Source: Herbidospora mongoliensis (lineage in GTDB: Bacteria; Actinomycetota; Actinomycetes; Streptosporangiales; Streptosporangiaceae). From it: 64,000 bases of DNA. The stretch spans positions 124,001-188,000 of the forward strand of contig NZ_BBXD01000019.1 of assembly GCF_001570545.1 (NCBI RefSeq), in the 5' to 3' direction. The notes below the pieces were generated by a model. It searched no databases. It was given only the letters and a program-made list of their open reading frames with translations, and was not told where the DNA came from. This document shows, one piece after another, positions 62,989-64,000 of the stretch. The translations under genes were made by a program, and so were the position numbers. Positions within the stretch are counted from its first letter, which is position 1. Each line of letters starts with the position of its first letter.

Positions 62989-63879
62989 GTGACGAACGCG
63001 CTCAGGCTGATGGCCGTGCACGCGCACCCCGACGACGAGTCGAGCAAGGGTGCGGCCACGATGGCCCGATACGCCGCCGAGGGCGTCGAAGTCCTCGTCG
63101 TGACCTGCACCGGCGGGGAACGTGGTTCGATCCTGAACCCCAAGATGGACCGTCCAGACATCCTGGAGAACATGGGCGAGGTCCGCCGCCTGGAGATGGA
63201 GCGCGCGAGGGAGATCCTCGGCGTGGACCAGCGGTTCCTCGGCTTCGTCGACTCGGGCCTGCCCGAAGACGAGAACGAGCCCCTGCCCGAGGGCTGCTTC
63301 GCCCTGCAGCCGATCGAGGTCGCCTCGGCGCCCCTCGTGGCGGCCGTGCGCGAGTTCCGCCCCCACGTGATCCTCACCTACGACGACGACGGCGGTTACC
63401 CCCACCCCGACCACATCAAGACCAACCGGGTGTCGGTGGAGGCCTTCGAGGCGGCCGGCGACCCCGACCGCTATCCGGGCACGGGCGAGCCCTGGCAGCC
63501 GCTCAAGATGTACTTCCACGGGGGCTTCACCAAGGCCCGCTTCGAGGCGCTCCACGAGGCCATGAACAGCCGCGGCCTCGGCTCCCCCTACGCCGACTGG
63601 ATCGCCCGCTGGGAGGACCGCCCGCAGAAGTGGGAGACGACCACCCGCATCCCCTGCGCCGACTGGTTCGAGACCCGTGACAGGGCCCTGATGGCCCACG
63701 CCACCCAGGTCGACCCCGACGGCTTCTGGTTCGCCTGCCCGCGCGAGATCCAGCAGGAGATCTGGCCGACGGAGGACTACCACCTGAGCCGTTCCCTGGT
63801 CGACGTCACCCTGCCGGAGGACGACCTGTTCGCGGGCATCCAGGTCCCCGCCGGAACCGGCGCCGCCCCCTGCTCGTAG
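62989..63879 (+). CDS. mca: Mycothiol S-conjugate amidase Mca
   Basis: The GTG at 62989 follows an ideal AAGGAGAGCC site; frames further upstream are not used. The 296-residue LmbE-family zinc amidase has 'MAVHAHPDDESSKG' (zinc ligands His, Asp, Asp), 'CTGGERGSILNP' and 'YPHPDHIKTNRV'. It cleaves mycothiol–toxin conjugates to mercapturic acids for export. Mca is distinguished from MshB by 'DDESSKGAATMARY' and 'GGERGSILNPKMDRP'. Its presence shows a mycothiol-making actinomycete. Confidence 0.96.
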   Translation: MTNALRLMAVHAHPDDESSKGAATMARYAAEGVEVLVVTCTGGERGSILNPKMDRPDILENMGEVRRLEMERAREILGVDQRFLGFVDSGLPEDENEPLPEGCFALQPIEVASAPLVAAVREFRPHVILTYDDDGGYPHPDHIKTNRVSVEAFEAAGDPDRYPGTGEPWQPLKMYFHGGFTKARFEALHEAMNSRGLGSPYADWIARWEDRPQKWETTTRIPCADWFETRDRALMAHATQVDPDGFWFACPREIQQEIWPTEDYHLSRSLVDVTLPEDDLFAGIQVPAGTGAAPCS

Positions 63880-63889
63880 ACTGCATACC

Positions 63890-64000
63890 GTGATTTCGAT
63901 CGCCACTCCCGCCACCGACCCGACGGCAATCGGGCCCGGCCTGCTCGGCTTCCTGGTCGTCGCCGCCATCGGTGTGGCCCTGTTCTTCCTGATCAAGTCG
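63890..64000 (+). CDS. Start of a small membrane protein (cut by window end)
   Basis: A GTG 11 bp after mca opens a frame of 37 codons to the window edge: a short N-terminus, then one membrane helix (LLGFLVVAAIGVALFFLI). Small membrane proteins commonly follow mca in actinomycetes. The rest is outside the window, so the family cannot be confirmed. Confidence 0.7.
   Translation, partial: MISIATPATDPTAIGPGLLGFLVVAAIGVALFFLIKS

Overview
The window is GC-rich, densely packed chromosomal DNA from a Gram-positive actinomycete. The supporting markers are a mycothiol S-conjugate amidase (mca), the DUF4307/greA pair, the rmuC–DUF6542–ispH–lipid-droplet-protein–xseA–xseB–DUF4245–glpX–DUF1707 block, GTP-type PEPCK, many GTG and TTG starts, and several promoters that look leaderless. 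A Streptosporangiales-like organism is my best guess, but this is inference. No rRNA, tRNA, CRISPR array, insertion sequence or phage gene was found.

Left part (1–17 kb): a 5'-truncated M16 peptidase and a secreted beta-helix protein converge on a strong terminator. From about 16.9 kb back to 3.2 kb runs a tightly coupled minus-strand gene series. It encodes a conjugation-type (Tcp/Tn916-like) type IV secretion apparatus in the order TcpC-like, TcpD-like small membrane protein, TcpE-like protein fused to a MinD/ParA-like domain, VirB4/TcpF-like ATPase, VirB6/TcpH-like channel, a second membrane-anchored protein, and a TcpG-like SLT + NlpC/P60 wall hydrolase. A NUDIX hydrolase and two secreted or membrane proteins follow. 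No relaxase or coupling ATPase is present, so what it transports is unknown.

Middle part (17–44 kb): small membrane proteins, an NmrA-like SDR, ychF, and the conserved rmuC to glpX block. Next come an MFS exporter, a MocR-type regulator divergent from a DMT exporter, and a 40-residue membrane microprotein encoded antisense to the DMT tail. Class I and class II fumarases flank two Ser/Thr kinases. A 3-hydroxybutyrate dehydrogenase gene is translationally coupled to its likely GAF–PucR regulator.

Right part (44–64 kb): an alpha/beta hydrolase, a TarS-like glycosyltransferase, a lytic transglycosylase, an AfsQ1/AfsQ2-like two-component system with a lipoprotein behind a Crp-like site, PIN–PhoH, and a cis-prenyltransferase. 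Then follows a probable peptide-modification locus: a DUF692 (MNIO) enzyme, a DUF2063-like partner, and a TIGR04222-like membrane protein whose only five cysteines lie in a Gly/Ser/Cys tail. The window ends with pckG behind three dre-like operators, a small ribbon-helix-helix-like protein divergent from a TetR-controlled DHA2 exporter, a MacB-ectodomain/NlpC fusion, greA, DUF4307, mca and the start of a small membrane protein.

The two regions most likely to hold poorly described biology are the relaxase-less Tcp-type secretion operon (3.2–16.9 kb) and the MNIO/TIGR04222 locus (53.3–55.7 kb).
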